DNA of 41,573 bases from Actinomycetes bacterium. GTDB lineage: Bacteria > Actinomycetota > Coriobacteriia > Coriobacteriales > Eggerthellaceae. The stretch lies in contig JAEZDJ010000108.1 in the NCBI GenBank assembly GCA_023429565.1, positions 1 through 41,573 on the forward strand, in the 5' to 3' direction. Every line of letters starts with the position of its first letter. The stretch's first letter is position 1. Positions 40,136 to 41,573 of this stretch are shown in pieces. Both the position numbers and the translations under genes were made by a program. The notes beneath the pieces are model-generated. The model was not told the DNA's origin. It saw nothing but the letters and a program-made list of their open reading frames with translations, and searched no databases.

Positions 40136-40903
40136 CTACGCTTTCTCGAATGTCCCGTTGACAAGTTTGACCTTGTTGGCGGCATATTTTTCAAGGATGC
40201 CTTTCATCAGGCTCTCTCCCGTGTCTCCCGTCATGGAGACGCCCGTGTTCTTGGGAACTTCGTACCATTGACCCGGCTCGCCGACAAGGCCGTTGCTGTC
40301 GCAAATATACTGGGCAACCCAGCGCTGTCCTCGCGTGTTGATCGTTCCCAGGCTGTTGGCATACAGGAAAACCCCTGAGGATTTTCTGTTGTAGCTCTTG
40401 AATTGCAGATAGACCTTCTTGCCGTCGGTGCCGATGAGCTCCGGCCACGTTTCAACGCCTGCTTGAGCGGCGTAGACGTCCCGCATGGCCTGATCGTCCC
40501 CCCATGCTGATTGGTCGCCGATGAAAGACGAAAGCTCGTCTTCGACGGTCAGTCCGTGTTCCGAGCAGACGATCACGACGTTGCTGCTCCCGGGGACGCC
40601 CTTGATTCGATACGATCCTCCTTTTGGACAGAGCCTCTGGTCGGGTGAAGCGAGCTTGGCCACGCATTCGTCCAGCAGGGACTGGTCGATCTTTGTGGTT
40701 CCTCCCCTTGTCAGATACTCCGTCACAATCATGTCTTTCAAGGCGCGGCGATTGGCCTCGCACGTTGTTTCTTCTGCCTTGGCGAGGGAGGAGGCGAATA
40801 CCGGAATGGCAAGGGCGACAAGCGCTCCGACGATGGCGATGACTATGAGGAGCTCGGCGAGCGTGAATCCTGCATCGCGCCGAGCGGCATTGGGGCAAAC
40901 CAT
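40136..40903 (-). CDS. Type IV pilin-like (pseudopilin) protein
   Basis: A 255-residue protein. The N-terminus MVCPNAARRDAG|FTLAELLIVIAIVGALVALAIP is a class III signal: a short basic leader, cleavage after Gly12, Phe then Glu at mature position 5, and a hydrophobic helix. The remaining 205 residues are a soluble head with several cysteines (Cys48, Cys69, Cys82 region, Cys near 104) and no obvious relation to known pilins. AAAGGAG precedes the ATG. No prepilin peptidase, ATPase or inner-membrane pilus genes lie alongside, so it relies on machinery elsewhere. Confidence 0.88.
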   Translation of the reverse strand: MVCPNAARRDAGFTLAELLIVIAIVGALVALAIPVFASSLAKAEETTCEANRRALKDMIVTEYLTRGGTTKIDQSLLDECVAKLASPDQRLCPKGGSYRIKGVPGSSNVVIVCSEHGLTVEDELSSFIGDQSAWGDDQAMRDVYAAQAGVETWPELIGTDGKKVYLQFKSYNRKSSGVFLYANSLGTINTRGQRWVAQYICDSNGLVGEPGQWYEVPKNTGVSMTGDTGESLMKGILEKYAANKVKLVNGTFEKA

Positions 40904-41062
40904 GGGGACTCCTTTGATGGCCTGCGAGCATGATAGAGGGAAAGCGGGGCGAGCACAATGCGTGCCGCATGGTTGGAGAGTTCGTAACGGGGCAGGAAGG
41001 GATAATCAGAGCGCATGCTCTGGTATGATGGATAACATGTCAGCAAGCCGTCGGAGGACACC

Positions 41063-41551
41063 ATGAGAGACCTGCCTGCAAACCAGCTTAACCCGAAGAT
41101 CAAGAACGTCTGGCGCATCAATGACGCCCTATGGCTCACCATTGTTTTCCTGTGCTGTTTCATACCGTTCGCCATTGCCGCAAGGGTGGAGCCCGCTTCA
41201 TGGACCTTTGCGGTCTTGGGGGCCATCGCCTGCGCCTATGTGATCGCGCTGATCATTTGGCTTGCCGTGTTGCCGCCGATTCGCTTCATGCGGTGGCGCT
41301 ATGAGCTGTCGGATGATTACCTGGATATCGCCCGCGGTATCATTTGGCGCAAACGCTTCATCATTCCCTTCATTCGCGTGCAGAACACCGACACGCGACA
41401 AGGACCTATTTTGCGGGCGTTTGGCCTGACGAGCGTTACCGTTGCCACGGCGGCGGGGGAGCATGAGATTCCCGGTCTTGCCACCGAGGAAGCAGAGCAG
41501 ATGCGCGACAAGGCGGCAGAGCTTGCGCGCCTTGCTCAGGAGGACGTGTGA
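41063..41551 (+). CDS. Bacterial PH-domain membrane protein (YdbS-like)
   Basis: A 162-residue protein. Two membrane helices (about 20-42 and 48-72) are followed by a bPH_2 domain (about 78-150): RYELSDDYLDIARGIIWRKRFIIPFIRVQN is the hallmark strand set, and GLTSVTVATAAGEHEIPGL the next. CGGAGG precedes the ATG. The stop TGA overlaps the ATG of the next gene (TGATG), so they are translationally coupled; this is the YdbS-YdbT arrangement. Confidence 0.9.
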   Translation: MRDLPANQLNPKIKNVWRINDALWLTIVFLCCFIPFAIAARVEPASWTFAVLGAIACAYVIALIIWLAVLPPIRFMRWRYELSDDYLDIARGIIWRKRFIIPFIRVQNTDTRQGPILRAFGLTSVTVATAAGEHEIPGLATEEAEQMRDKAAELARLAQEDV

Positions 41552-41573
41552 TGGCCGAACTGAACGCCTCCTT
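41551..41573 (+). CDS. Start of a downstream gene, probably the second PH-domain protein (YdbT-like), partial
   Basis: ATG at 41551 overlaps the preceding stop and opens MAELNAS before the window ends. The overlap and gene order suggest YdbT, but the visible part cannot show this. The ribosome-binding site is AGGAGG at 41538-41543. Confidence 0.55.

Noticed and set aside
1..41573. CRISPR array, prophage, plasmid origin or defence island
   Set aside because: No regularly spaced repeats, phage structural genes, integrase, replication protein or known defence genes were seen.

Overview
The window is about 41.6 kb of a GC-rich bacterial chromosome. It is most likely from a gut-type anaerobe of the class Coriobacteriia, family Eggerthellaceae. 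The basis for this is two Tat-exported flavoprotein oxidoreductases, each divergent from a membrane-spanning LuxR-type regulator (a combination that family has greatly multiplied), a PASTA-less membrane Ser/Thr kinase, hydrogenase maturation genes and cydAB. This placement is inferred from gene content, not from a search.

Layout. 1-6.0 kb: the end of an unidentified gene, tRNA-Leu(CAG), regulator/flavoprotein pair 1 and the Ser/Thr kinase. 6.0-10.1 kb: a pyridoxal kinase and a small membrane protein on the minus strand, then a large hybrid histidine kinase. 10.2-15.0 kb: a tightly packed run of serS, a membrane-anchored hypothetical protein, a small protein resembling the N-terminal domain of cyanophycin synthetase, a PLP aminotransferase and a D-Ala-D-Ala ligase. 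15.2-18.5 kb: four envelope-type genes (YtxH, PRC-barrel, VTT/TVP38, TM2). 18.7-21.7 kb: a class I aldolase, catalase and tRNA-Leu(CAA). 22.1-24.9 kb: an M20 dipeptidase, an orphan LytTR response regulator and a monohaem cytochrome c lipoprotein. 25.0-28.5 kb: regulator/flavoprotein pair 2. 28.5-29.2 kb: a complete IS200-type element. 29.4-35.1 kb: pgi, hypF, hypC and hypD, without hypE. 35.1-35.8 kb: a gene-free, repeat-rich stretch. 35.8-38.3 kb: cydAB. 38.4-41.6 kb: a membrane hypothetical protein, a YqeY-like protein, an orphan type IV pilin-like protein and the start of a bacterial PH-domain gene pair.

How the parts fit. The two flavoproteins look like exported lipoprotein reductases for small organic electron acceptors, each probably controlled by its divergent regulator. 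They share an active-site region unlike that of fumarate reductase. The two divergent intergenic regions share a 9-bp motif at nearly the same distances from the reductase start codons, which is a candidate operator. Cytochrome bd oxidase and catalase suggest defence against traces of oxygen. HypF, HypC and HypD imply a [NiFe] hydrogenase elsewhere in the genome. The aldolase and pgi serve central sugar metabolism.

The observations most worth following are the shared motif in the two regulator/flavoprotein regions, the non-canonical active site of the flavoprotein pair, the 27-bp inverted repeat element between hypD and cydA, and the stand-alone cyanophycin-synthetase-like N-domain protein beside aminotransferase and ddl genes.
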